This document shows, one piece after another, positions 57,101 to 64,000 of a DNA stretch of 64,000 bases. The notes beneath the pieces are model-generated. The model was not told the origin of the DNA and ran no database searches. It saw only the letters and a list, made by a program, of their open reading frames with translations. Position 1 is the stretch's first letter, and every line of letters starts with the position of its first letter. Source of the DNA: Apteryx mantelli (taxonomy: Eukaryota > Chordata > Aves > Apterygiformes > Apterygidae); NCBI RefSeq assembly GCF_036417845.1, contig NC_089994.1, forward strand, positions 16,386,001 through 16,450,000, written 5' to 3'. Position numbers and translations under genes: made by a program.

Positions 57101-60100
57101 AAAATATATACTGTTGGCTCATGCTTGGCTTACTAAGTGATTAAGGTCCCTGCGAATCAATAGTCTGCCCTCCTTGTTATCCAGTCACTTCCCCAATCTT
57201 TATTTCATCTGACAATTTTAGCAGTGATCATTTGCTATTTTCTTTCACGTCACTCTGATGTAAATAATAAACAGTGGAGAACCAAAAGCTGATTTCTGCA
57301 GGTCCCCATTAGAAACATCCACTCAGTGCTAATTCCCTGATTAATTTACATTTTTAAACATTCAATAAACTACTTTTAATCCATTTAATATATGTCATGC
57401 TGAATTTTACTGCCCTAGTTTGTTCATCAAAATGGAGTGCAAATAGTGAGTCAAAGGATTTAAAAAGTCAACCATAGCAATACCATTAGCCTTACCAACC
57501 AGACCTGTGTTCTCATCAAAGATATCAACTTAGTTTAAAAGTGTTTTCCCCCAAGCTTGCATCAACAGTAATTTTATTTCCATCTTTAAATATTTTTATT
57601 AAACAAGTTCCAACTAAGCCATTCTCCTTTACCATACACATCTATAACTTCAATTATAACCTGGTCAGCAGTGTTGATGGAGATTATTTAAACTTGGAAT
57701 TTTAGGGAAAGACAGTTCTGGGGATCAAATGAAGATTCAAACCAAACAAAAGAATAATGTTAATGTTTTCATTCAAATGGAATATGTTAATAATAGCATC
57801 CTAAACTGCTATTTTTCATCAAGTGTACAGAATGACACAAAACAGATCTGTATAAAGCAATTCCTCTTTAACTGGTACCTTTGAAGGCCTCAGTGCTCTA
57901 AATCTATTACAATGTATTAACTTAATGAAGTATATAAATTACACATTTCACTGTTTATCAACAACAATCATTTTAATACATTCTCTCAATCAATATTTTC
58001 AAGCCAGTTACCACTTCTCAGTATTTCTGCCAATGAAATGAACAACAATGTTCTGTACAATGGACAGAGATCAAGAATTTCAGTAATTCAGTTCACTTCT
58101 TGGCGTTAACAATTTGTATTTGTGCCAGCAGAGATATTCAAAGCAAAAAGATGGCAATCTTGCTGAGAAAGTATGAGTTAGGTTATTCTAGCTAGTGGTC
58201 AGAGTCAATAAAAATACTATTCATATCTGGAATGAAAAATTAGAAACTGCAAATTCATGTCACTTATGTTAGTTCTAATCGCAGCAACCACCTCTGCAGT
58301 TAAGCAACACACTGAGTAGTACTGCAGTTAATAAACAGGGAAGGAGTGTTGTATGGAAACCAGTGTTATCAATTTTAGTGTGCAGAACATTTCATAATGA
58401 TCAACTTGTTTTTCACAATACAATAAAAGTTCTTCTAAATATCATATTATCTTGCTAAAAGAAAAAAAAAATCACTAAACATTAGCTACATTTACCTGGC
58501 CCAGCTAAAGCAGACTGATGCTAATGAAACTCATAAATATGTTCTAGTTGCATTCCTTAAAGAGTTCCCTTACATTTCTATAAAGAAAACTTCATTCTAA
58601 ATTAATTACAGGATGAAGTAATCAAACCAGTATGCATCCTTAAGAAGCTTCCACTCATTAACAACAACTTTTTTAATTTTATCTTGTTTTGGAAGTAAAA
58701 ACACTGGAAGTATTCAAAATGGAGGAAATGATTTTAAGGGAAAGTATCTAACTTCCAGTGAAAATCCACAGCTACCAAACAGCCTTTGAATTGACAGCAT
58801 AGAAGTTATAGTGATATGAGTAGGCAGCTGAGCTACAGCATTGCAGCCAAAGGGAATTTTTAAAATGAAATAAATTGTGCTAACTGTAGACCAACAAAGC
58901 TTTTAAAATAAATGGAATCCTGTTTAATGCATTTTGGTCCCCTAATTTCAATTATTTAAAAAACACAGTTGTCATTCTGTAATTGCTACTACAGGCAGTG
59001 TCTTTGTAATTACTACAAGGAAAAGCAATTAGAAAGCTAAATCTTGGAGTCTTTCTTTGGGCAAAATTTCAACACAAGTCTCTTAAAGTAATGATTCCAA
59101 GTTTTTCTTCAGAACATCTAAACACTTTTCTTTCCCCCCTTTCATGCAGGGCTCAAGATAAAGGAGTTAAATATGTTAACTTTATCTATATTTTCATCTC
59201 AATGATTAAGTTACGTATTTACTGACTTTTTATTATGTTGCCTTTGCTCCTGTGAACTGAATCCATCAAGTTTCCATTGGCCTTAAAAATACCCCAGGAA
59301 CTGAAATAGAAATGTTGACACAACTTTGCTGCATAAACTCTCTGATAGCTACTACAAGAATGGAACAGTTATAAAATCAGTCGCAGGTTTCTTTGAGTAA
59401 AGAAGATAGTTCAGATATTCTTTCAGTTCCATTTGTGGTTCAGTAGCTGATGAAGTATCATAACATTTTTAAAAAATTATGAAATACTTTTTTTAAAATG
59501 TAAATTTAAGAAGTAACGATAATACACTATGCTGATCACTGAAAAAAAAATCCTCTAAACCCAAAACAACTGCTGTTTGAGGAAGGATTTGAGGCATATT
59601 GAAACAGCCAAAGCAGATCTGTGATGCAGTTGGAATATCAAATGTACTTGAAAGAGTAGGACAATGATTTACTTTGCTAAATATAAATCTAAAAAGACTC
59701 AGATTCTATCCTTTGGGAAGTAACTCATACGTGTATTGATGTCCAACCTGCTCAACAGGAGTTCTGGGTGCACAAATCTTAGAAAAATGGCAAGAATTTA
59801 GAAATTGCTTTTTAATGGATAATACCATGACAGTAATACAGACATATAACAAAAATTATTCTACAGCATTTTTCACCACAGCAAGTTAGAATGCAACTGA
59901 AAAAGCCCTATGATAAGGATCATTCTGAGACTTATACCCTCATATTACAGTCCTCCATACAGTAAAGTATTTCCCTATAAATCATTCCCAATGACTGTAT
60001 AAACAACACATAAAGCTTCTGTCAATCCTGTGATGTGTTACTAATAACCAAATGCAAGAGACAAACTGAAGAGGGTTAAGTGATTTGCCAAAGGCCACAT

Positions 60101-63056
60101 ACATCAGAAACAATAAATCCTAAACTGACTTCCAGTTTTGTTGCCAAACTGCCAAGCTAATCCTAGCTACATTTCCTTCAAAATAATTAAATCATCAGAA
60201 ACCTAAATGTTGTAAAACTGTAGCCTTTGCAGACAGTTAGTTTTGCATTTATCTTGCAACTGAAGTTTCTTCCCATTTGCTATTTTTATAAATGATCATA
60301 GAGTATTAACTTACTTCACAAGTAGTATAATTTATGTTGGTGAGGTTATCTGCAGATTGAGATACCACTGAAAATGAGAAGCACTCTTGCCATTATTAAT
60401 GTAATTGGCAACAGTCACATCATGAGAACAAAGTATTTTATATGTAGGTATGTATGTATGTGTATATATATACACATACATACATATATGTGTGTATGTG
60501 TGTGTGTATATATGTACATATATGTATATATATATACGCATACACACACACACATATAACCCATGGTCTATATAAAAAGCTTAATTAGGAAGTGGCTTTA
60601 TTTTTGATACCATACAAAATTGCAGTACTAACTCACACTACTTTGAGAAAGAAGTCTTAAAACTTTTCAAACAAATATTTTACGAACAGAAGGTAACTAC
60701 AAAAACAAGTCTATACTGAATAAAACACAGTATTAAATGTATTTGTACATTCACTGAGAAAATTTAAGAAGCAACATTTTATCTATTCCCAATTACAAAT
60801 ACAAGACAAAAAGCTTTCTGAATCAGAAGTCTGTCTTTTAAAGATGCTTCTGCTTTCTCCAACCCCTTTTAGTTCCAACTGTTTTCCCTTGCAGAATATT
60901 TTGGTTAATATTCAGTATTTAGCTGTTTGTAAGGTAAGAAAAAAACCTGAACCTCAAAAACACGACCAAGGTATCTCATCATCTTCCCTTGTGATTATCT
61001 CCCAGGCTTTCTGTGGCAAAGCACATTCAGCCTTTGGATCTCCAGCATGTGCCTTTAGAAGACAAGTTCTTTCTTTCTTTAGCTTCTCTCAAATTCCTAT
61101 ATGCTTTTTTTGGCACTACCGTAATATTGACAGCCATCCAGTGTTGATTTCATTTCTAACAGGAGAAGAAATGTAAACACCCAAGCTTTATGGATTACTA
61201 CTTACTTTCAGGTTTTGAATCCACTACTGCATGATGCATCTCTTTCAGCTGGAGCTGCACTCTTTGCAGTCTCTGCTCTGCATGGAACAACTTTTGAGAG
61301 ATAATTGTACATATACATAAGCTCATTCCTTTGTCATGTATATTCAAAGCACAACCAAAACAAAGGAGTATCAAAAAGAATCCCAAACACAAAAACCAGC
61401 AGCTTTAAGCATCTGGTGATCATCTGATTCACAAGGTAACATGCCAAAACAAATTTTCAACAATTGGCCGGGATTTATTTGATATTCTCTAGAGTTAATT
61501 AAAGGAAGTATTATTCTTGAACTATTCCCAAGTGACATTTTCTTTATGGCAGAAATTCATTAAACAATTTTTTAACCAAAAATATTAGTGTCTCAAATAT
61601 AAGAACAACAAAAAAGACGGCTAGAATCAGGATTGCAGTAGGTAGCTATACTGCAGTTCTTGAAATGCAGCTGAACTGTCACAGCAATCCACTGTTCTAA
61701 TACTGAGCCAAGTTGAGAACACGCTGGAGAGCTTGTTGCCAAACAACACCCAGTTGATTAGCATTTCTGTGATTTAGAGAGCTAGGTGTGAAAAAGTGGA
61801 ATTAGCTGGACATCTCACTTAGATTCAAGCAAAGACCCAACAGCTGAAAGCCCATCCAGTAATATCCACATTGATTTGAAATCCAGATATAGACTACAAT
61901 ACTAGAAATCTGGGGTTTTCCCCTTTTAATACATCTTTCAAGTTCATGTTATATTTGAAATCAATAGAACTTGGTGTGATGATATTATAATATGGCACTG
62001 GAGTTTGTTAAAAATAATTTGTTTTGACAACATATCTCAGGAATAAAAATCCACCCTTAGATTAGGATGCCAACTGCTTCCAGTGACACATCATCTTCGT
62101 CAGACTTGAAGACCAAAACCCCAAGTTGCTCCTGAATACATATCCTCCCCTCCAAAGCACAGTGAAAAACTGAGGTACTTGCTGTGTTACTTCCCATCTG
62201 AAATCTTAGTGCAAATGCAGAGGGATATAAATCAAGCTAAGGAAACATTTGCTCACTATCATAAAGCTAATGATCTCTCTCTGGGTGCTACAACGATAAG
62301 TCATGGAACATTTCCTGGGACTGCTAAACAATGATGTCAGTGGCAGCTGAGGCAGCCAAGTATCTTGAACGAGGTGTTCAGAACTTGCAGGGTCAAGTCT
62401 TTTCCTTTAAAATGTACATAGATATTCTTATTTTAAATGGTGTTTAATTTTCTGGTGTTGGGAGAACCTCTGTACTGCTGTCTCTGATGTTATTCTTTAA
62501 ATGCATTATCCCCAAACAGATGTCAACAACTATTTTAAGGGGTATACTTTCATGTCAATACCTGATTTTTTTGTTCTTGTTTCTGTTGAGCCAAAGATTC
62601 TTCTCTCTCTTTTTCTAAGCGAAGCTGTCTTGCTATTTCAAGCATTCGTTGATGATTTTGTACTGTCTCCACCTACAGCAAGTGGATAAATAGTGCATGT
62701 TACTGTCAAATAGTTGAGAAATATATTAAGGCGATCATATGTCTCACAAGCCCACTTAGCACTTCCTTTCCATACATGTTACTACTCAGAAATGACAGCA
62801 AAGCACTGGACTCAAGACTCTTAAAAGCTCTGGACTAATGCCTAGGGAGATTCCCTGTGGGTCAATTAGTTATTTGATTCCTTCCTAGACATTCAGTATG
62901 TTTATCTTAATCCTTGTTTGCATTCCAAAATCAGAGTTGCAAGCCAAGGATTATGACACTGAAATGTAACAGTGTTACTTCTCTTATTACCCTCTTCTTA
63001 AGACGCTCCACTCTTTTGATGAGTTGATCTTTCTCCTCTTCCATTGCACTGATATC
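26959..63056 (-). CDS. IFT81: IFT81, C-terminal three quarters (14 exons, 5' end outside window)
   Basis: Intraflagellar transport protein 81, a subunit of the IFT-B core, which carries tubulin and other cargo into growing cilia. It forms a long coiled-coil heterodimer with IFT74. The joined exons, read on the minus strand, are 63056-62991, 62672-62562, 61290-61206, 53116-52953, 50214-50119, 48127-47981, 39448-39299, 37296-37168, 36032-35943, 34529-34443, 32832-32761, 32669-32584, 28145-28100 and 27141-26959. They give 503 codons plus TGA with no frameshift, and all splice phases agree. This matches about residues 174-676 of the 676-residue human protein with no net insertion or deletion. Family signatures include [55 protein letters not shown] and the end IGQVIQEGG. 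Nearly all of it is heptad-rich, charged coiled coil. The N-terminal calponin-homology domain and the start codon are not in the window. Confidence 0.97.
27142..28099 (-). other. IFT81: IFT81 last intron, 1.0 kb
   Basis: AT-rich intron. I see nothing recognisable in it. Confidence 0.65.
28100..28145 (-). CDS. IFT81: IFT81 exon, about residues 601-616 (46-base micro-exon)
   Basis: 46 bases: one base completes the split arginine, then 15 codons, [15 protein letters not shown]. The core REQYT and EQENLGK are conserved; RMIL is variable. The acceptor is tcttttag and the donor AAG|gtaaga. It is isolated by a 4.4-kb intron upstream and a 1.0-kb intron downstream. Skipping it would shift the frame (46 is not a multiple of 3). 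Confidence 0.94.
28146..32583 (-). other. IFT81: IFT81 intron, 4.4 kb
   Basis: AT-rich intron with two GC-richer patches (about 29215-29440 and 32170-32340) that do not fit their surroundings. Short open frames cross both patches, but I recognise no protein family. There are poly(A)/poly(T) runs near 29510, 29625 and 30370. Confidence 0.65.
32584..32669 (-). CDS. IFT81: IFT81 exon, about residues 573-601
   Basis: 86 bases, 28 codons plus two bases (CG) of a split arginine codon. It encodes [19 protein letters not shown] and ends RRKAI(R). The acceptor is ctttatag, the donor CG|gtaaat. The split arginine is completed by the first A of the exon at 28145. Confidence 0.95.
32761..32832 (-). CDS. 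IFT81: IFT81 exon, about residues 549-572
   Basis: 72 bases, 24 codons, phase 0 to 0: [17 protein letters not shown] then YINCMKR. The acceptor is gtactgcag, the donor AGG|gtaaga. The following intron is only 91 bases (32670-32760), the shortest in the visible gene. Confidence 0.95.
32833..34442 (-). other. IFT81: IFT81 intron, 1.6 kb
   Basis: AT-rich intron with no recognisable element. A segment near 33270-33430 is weakly SINE-like but too decayed to call. Confidence 0.6.
34443..34529 (-). CDS. IFT81: IFT81 exon, about residues 520-548
   Basis: 87 bases, 29 codons, phase 0 to 0. [20 protein letters not shown] and ESNRSTLEQ are near-identical to mammalian IFT81. The acceptor is ccacataag with a poor pyrimidine tract, the donor CAG|gtaagg. 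Confidence 0.95.
34530..35942 (-). other. IFT81: IFT81 intron, 1.4 kb
   Basis: AT-rich, with a short (AT)n run at 35761-35775. Nothing else recognisable. Confidence 0.65.
35761..35775. repeat. (AT)n microsatellite
   Basis: 15 bases of perfect AT alternation inside an IFT81 intron. Confidence 0.9.
35943..36032 (-). CDS. IFT81: IFT81 exon, about residues 490-519
   Basis: 90 bases, 30 codons, phase 0 to 0. It encodes [20 protein letters not shown] then [10 protein letters not shown], matching the family. The acceptor is ctatcag. The donor CAG|gttagt has T at +3, which is uncommon but functional in vertebrates. Confidence 0.95.
36265..36320 (-). repeat. Possible tRNA-derived SINE head or tRNA pseudogene
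   Basis: On the minus strand, 'TAGCACACAGGCTG' resembles an RNA polymerase III A box. 'GGTTCAAACTA' (about 36267-36277) resembles a B box. The spacing is shorter than in a real tRNA, and no clean cloverleaf is visible. Confidence 0.25.
37030..37052. repeat. (TA)n microsatellite
   Basis: 23 bases of perfect TA alternation, followed by GC. It lies in an IFT81 intron. Confidence 0.95.
37168..37296 (-). CDS. IFT81: IFT81 exon, about residues 447-489
   Basis: 129 bases, 43 codons, phase 0 to 0. It carries the most recognisable IFT81 run, [19 protein letters not shown], followed by [16 protein letters not shown]. The acceptor is tctgcag. The donor ATG|gtgatc is weak but is the only one that keeps the frame and the family boundary. 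Confidence 0.96.
37297..39298 (-). other. IFT81: IFT81 intron, 2.0 kb
   Basis: AT-rich. It holds a degenerate palindrome-family repeat at about 38976-39043, immediately before the exon at 39299. Nothing else is recognisable. Confidence 0.65.
38976..39043. repeat. Degenerate palindrome-family repeat
   Basis: Contains 'atcttgctctaactgaggtc', then 'ttgccattgacttcag' and 'agggtcaaacccc'. This is the order of the sauropsid 'cctgctcccattgaagtcaatgg...ccattgacttcagtggg' repeat. Confidence 0.4.
39299..39448 (-). CDS. IFT81: IFT81 exon, about residues 397-446
   Basis: 150 bases, 50 codons, phase 0 to 0. It starts [12 protein letters not shown] and ends [13 protein letters not shown], with LQRTEELL in between. 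It lies between two long introns (8.5 kb upstream, 2.0 kb downstream). The acceptor is catttcag, the donor TTG|gtaata. If the donor is skipped, the frame stays open for 18 more codons and stops at 39242, so a retained-intron transcript would encode a shortened protein. Confidence 0.95.
39640..39785 (+). repeat. MIR-type SINE remnant
   Basis: 'ttgctctgtgtctcagctca', then 'cccatttgtaatagggagat' and 'tttgtaaaatgttccgagaa' match sense amniote MIR. It lies in the IFT81 intron, about 190 bases upstream of the exon at 39448. Confidence 0.65.
41800..41870. repeat. Degenerate palindrome-family repeat
   Basis: 'gggccaaattcagagctgg' followed by 'taactccactta' resembles the left half of the repeat at 8168-8236. 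The right half is not clear. Confidence 0.35.
42735..42948 (-). repeat. MIR-type SINE remnant with an embedded palindrome fragment
   Basis: The right end (42890-42948), 'gaactgggatcaaagcccag' then 'ccttagtcctgtgctttcac', is antisense MIR. The left end, 'gaggtaactaagtactatta', is compatible. Within it, 42845-42905 ('gtaagcatgttaaccacatg', then 'cgcattgctgaactggga') resembles half of another sauropsid palindrome. Confidence 0.45.
44590..44650. repeat. Possible palindrome-family repeat
   Basis: 'gccccaattttcaggatctg' with 'cagctgcagctaggagc' resembles the sauropsid repeat whose ends read 'ccaattttcaggatgctg'. Short and uncertain. Confidence 0.3.
45650..45765 (-). repeat. MIR-type SINE remnant
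   Basis: The clearest SINE copy here. The plus strand reads 'cagagctcaagacagttac', 'tatctccattttatagatga', 'ggaaactgagacctttgaaa' and 'gaagtgaccaaatcc', collinear with antisense MIR. Confidence 0.75.
47981..48127 (-). CDS. IFT81: IFT81 exon, about residues 348-396
   Basis: 147 bases, 49 codons, phase 0 to 0. It starts [16 protein letters not shown] and ends GSEVLKGDE, both family hallmarks. The middle ([14 protein letters not shown]) is more divergent, as expected of an outward-facing coiled-coil surface. The acceptor is atcacgcag, the donor GAG|gtatgc. Confidence 0.95.
48128..50118 (-). other. IFT81: IFT81 intron, 2.0 kb
   Basis: AT-rich intron with a poly(T) run of about 12 near 49444-49455. 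No exon or recognisable mobile element seen. Confidence 0.65.
50119..50214 (-). CDS. IFT81: IFT81 exon, about residues 316-347
   Basis: 96 bases, 32 codons, phase 0 to 0. It encodes [17 protein letters not shown], then [14 protein letters not shown], the usual IFT81 coiled-coil segment. The acceptor is cttccag, the donor CAG|gtaaga; both are strong. Confidence 0.95.
50215..52952 (-). other. IFT81: IFT81 intron, 2.7 kb
   Basis: AT-rich intron. I see no recognisable repeat, RNA gene or exon in it. Confidence 0.65.
52953..53116 (-). CDS. IFT81: IFT81 exon, about residues 261-315
   Basis: 164 bases: two bases complete the split serine, then 54 codons, ending in phase 0. Conserved stretches are [26 protein letters not shown] and [11 protein letters not shown]. 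It sits after the 8.1-kb intron. The acceptor is attttaag (AAG rather than CAG) and the donor is AAG|gtaagt, close to ideal. Confidence 0.95.
56231..56247. repeat. (TTA)n microsatellite
   Basis: About 5.7 perfect units of TAT/TTA following a T run. Confidence 0.85.
56680..57640 (-). mobile_element. Old CR1 LINE fragment (3' part of ORF2 and 3' UTR)
   Basis: Read on the minus strand, this is a decayed CR1 retrotransposon, in the same orientation as IFT81. On the plus strand the antisense CR1 landmarks come in order: a segment like 'gactatgatcaaaccattcc', 'ttcttgaatttctagacaat', 'caatctttatttcatctgac', 'ggtccccattagaaacatcc' and 'cttttaatccatttaatata'. It spans about 960 bases. The reverse-transcriptase C-terminal frame is broken by many stops and indels, so it is dead. 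CR1 is the main LINE family of birds, crocodilians and turtles. The boundaries are estimates. Confidence 0.88.
60050..60145 (-). repeat. MIR-type SINE remnant
   Basis: 'gagggttaagtgatttgcca', 'aaggccacatacatcag' and 'ctaaactgacttccagtttt' follow antisense MIR order (gttaagtgacttgcccaaggtcaca). Confidence 0.65.
60446..60558. repeat. Compound TATG/TG/TA/CA microsatellite
   Basis: About 113 bases made almost entirely of TATG, TG, TA and CA units. They are arranged so that TG-rich parts can pair with ACA-rich parts, for example 'tatgtgtatatatatacaca' at 60457-60476. It lies about 0.75 kb downstream of the exon at 61206 in the intron. Confidence 0.95.
61206..61290 (-). CDS. IFT81: IFT81 exon, about residues 233-260
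   Basis: 85 bases, 28 codons plus one base of a split serine codon (A|GC). It begins [18 protein letters not shown] and ends DSKPE. The donor is GAAA|gtaagt, a good match. The acceptor, ctctcaaaag, has a poor pyrimidine tract, but both the phase and the protein alignment require it. The segment MHHAVVDS is less conserved than its surroundings. Confidence 0.94.
61291..62561 (-). other. IFT81: IFT81 intron, 1.27 kb
   Basis: AT-rich intron sequence. I recognise no repeat, RNA gene or coding segment in it. Confidence 0.7.
62562..62672 (-). CDS. IFT81: IFT81 exon, about residues 196-232
   Basis: 111 bases, 37 codons, phase 0 to 0. It encodes a charged helix that includes [16 protein letters not shown] and ends in QQKQEQKNQ, which is almost identical to mammalian IFT81. 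The acceptor is gctgtag, the donor CAG|gtattg. Confidence 0.95.
62991..63056 (-). CDS. IFT81: IFT81 exon, about residues 174-195
   Basis: First coding exon visible here: 66 bases, 22 codons, phase 0 at both ends. It begins [17 protein letters not shown], a strongly conserved IFT81 coiled-coil start just after the N-terminal domain. The acceptor is ttttcag and the donor is AGG|gtaata. The preceding exon lies beyond base 64000. The next intron (62673-62990, 318 bases) shows nothing of note. Confidence 0.95.
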
Positions 63057-64000
63057 CTGAAAAGCAGCAAAAATACAGAAATGTTAATTTATTTACAACA
63101 CAATATGGATTACATGAGATTCTGCTCAAATTAATATGAAAATCAGAATCCTTCTCTGAATACATTGAAACTGTTATAATTGTATAGATCTATGATCAGA
63201 ACATCCAGGATTCCAGATTCTCTTCTCTCTTACTTCCCCCCCAATTCCCACTCTCTTTAATACTTTATCCGCATCCTTGAGTATTAGTGTGAATACTTAA
63301 AATAAAAGCAGGTGAATTACTCTAAAATAAAAACAAACAAACAAAAACAACTAAGTAAAACCAGCATGAATTCAACATCTGATGCAGTCAAACATATGTT
63401 CTTAAATGTTACCATCATTACCCTCTCCCTGGCAGGCAATTTTGCATTAAGTTGCATAGGAGTGTTGTCTATTGCCACTTTTTCCATTGAAATTGTGTTA
63501 AAAGAGATACTTGCTAGTTCTTAAACATGGATCTGATTCTTGTTCTCCTTTTTAATCATATTTTACAACAGCAGGACTCCACAGATAGATATTAATGAGA
63601 GAAGGGAAATAAATGATGCAAATTTAGGCCTATCTCAACATTTTCTTAGCTTATGCATACATCTCATTGGAAAGACAGATATGTGCTTAAATATTTTGCT
63701 GAAACAGGGCAATTATCTTTACTTAACACCACAACCACACAAGATCACCATTTTTGTTGACTTAAGCTCTCAGTTCATTCAACGGCCTCTGAAATTATTA
63801 CCCTGTATCAGTAAAGCAGAAGGTTTTAAATCAGTTTGTGTTCATGGGGAAAAGGGAGTTCTAATATTTGAAAATCATTCTGAACAGTCTTGGCAGCCTT
63901 GTTTCCCAATCTGCTTCAGAAAACCCAGTTGTGAGTGTGAGCGATGGCTTTCTACTCTGTTTGCCAACAAAGAACAATTTCAGAAAGGCAGCTGTAGTAC
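63057..64000 (-). other. IFT81: Start of an upstream IFT81 intron
   Basis: Non-coding, AT-rich. It contains a short (AAAC)n run at about 63330-63350. I looked for the exon ending in the conserved GFSTAEIRK-type segment and did not find it, so the preceding exon is beyond the window. Confidence 0.7.

Larger units (their letters stand above)
53117..61205 (-). other. IFT81: IFT81 intron, 8.1 kb
   Basis: It holds the CR1 fragment (about 56680-57640), a MIR-type SINE (60050-60145) and the TG/TA microsatellite at 60446-60558. It also has a (TTA)n run at 56231-56247 and a T8/C9-AG pyrimidine run near 55961-55980. A 129-codon open frame at 54913-55302 (plus) has no recognisable domain and is probably chance. 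Confidence 0.8.

Overview
The window is a piece of an amniote nuclear genome, most likely a sauropsid (bird, crocodilian or turtle; the low density of young repeats leans towards bird). The evidence is: a split vertebrate gene with GT-AG introns up to 8.5 kb; an AT-rich background with no bacterial-style gene packing; an old CR1 LINE; decayed MIR-type SINE copies; and several degenerate palindromic repeats built around TGAAGTCAATGG, which I know as common in sauropsid genomes. Species cannot be fixed from this alone.

The only gene I can support is IFT81 (intraflagellar transport protein 81, an IFT-B core subunit), on the minus strand. Fourteen coding exons lie between 63056 and the TGA stop at 26959-26961. 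They join in frame with matching splice phases into 503 codons. This equals the C-terminal part of the usual 676-residue vertebrate protein, about residues 174-676. The N-terminal calponin-homology (tubulin-binding) region and the promoter lie beyond base 64000. The present part is the coiled-coil region that pairs with IFT74 and helps build the IFT-B core used in making cilia.

Layout on the plus-strand axis: 1 to about 25580 is gene-poor DNA downstream of IFT81, with scattered old SINE or palindromic repeats and a few GC-richer patches. About 25580 to 26958 is the probable 3' UTR, with candidate poly(A) signals at 25600-25605 and 25627-25632. From 26959 to 63056 are the IFT81 exons and introns; the introns hold MIR remnants, a CR1 fragment of about 1 kb (56680-57640), TA and TG/TA microsatellites and no second gene. 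From 63057 to 64000 is the start of a further IFT81 intron. In human the next gene after the IFT81 3' end is ATP2A2; I see no ATP2A2 exon here, so if the order is conserved it lies to the left of base 1.

I found no CRISPR array, convincing tRNA or rRNA gene, endogenous retrovirus or novel gene system. The items most worth a second look are a clean RNA-type hairpin at 22276-22329, the family of related palindromes, and some weak splice sites in IFT81.
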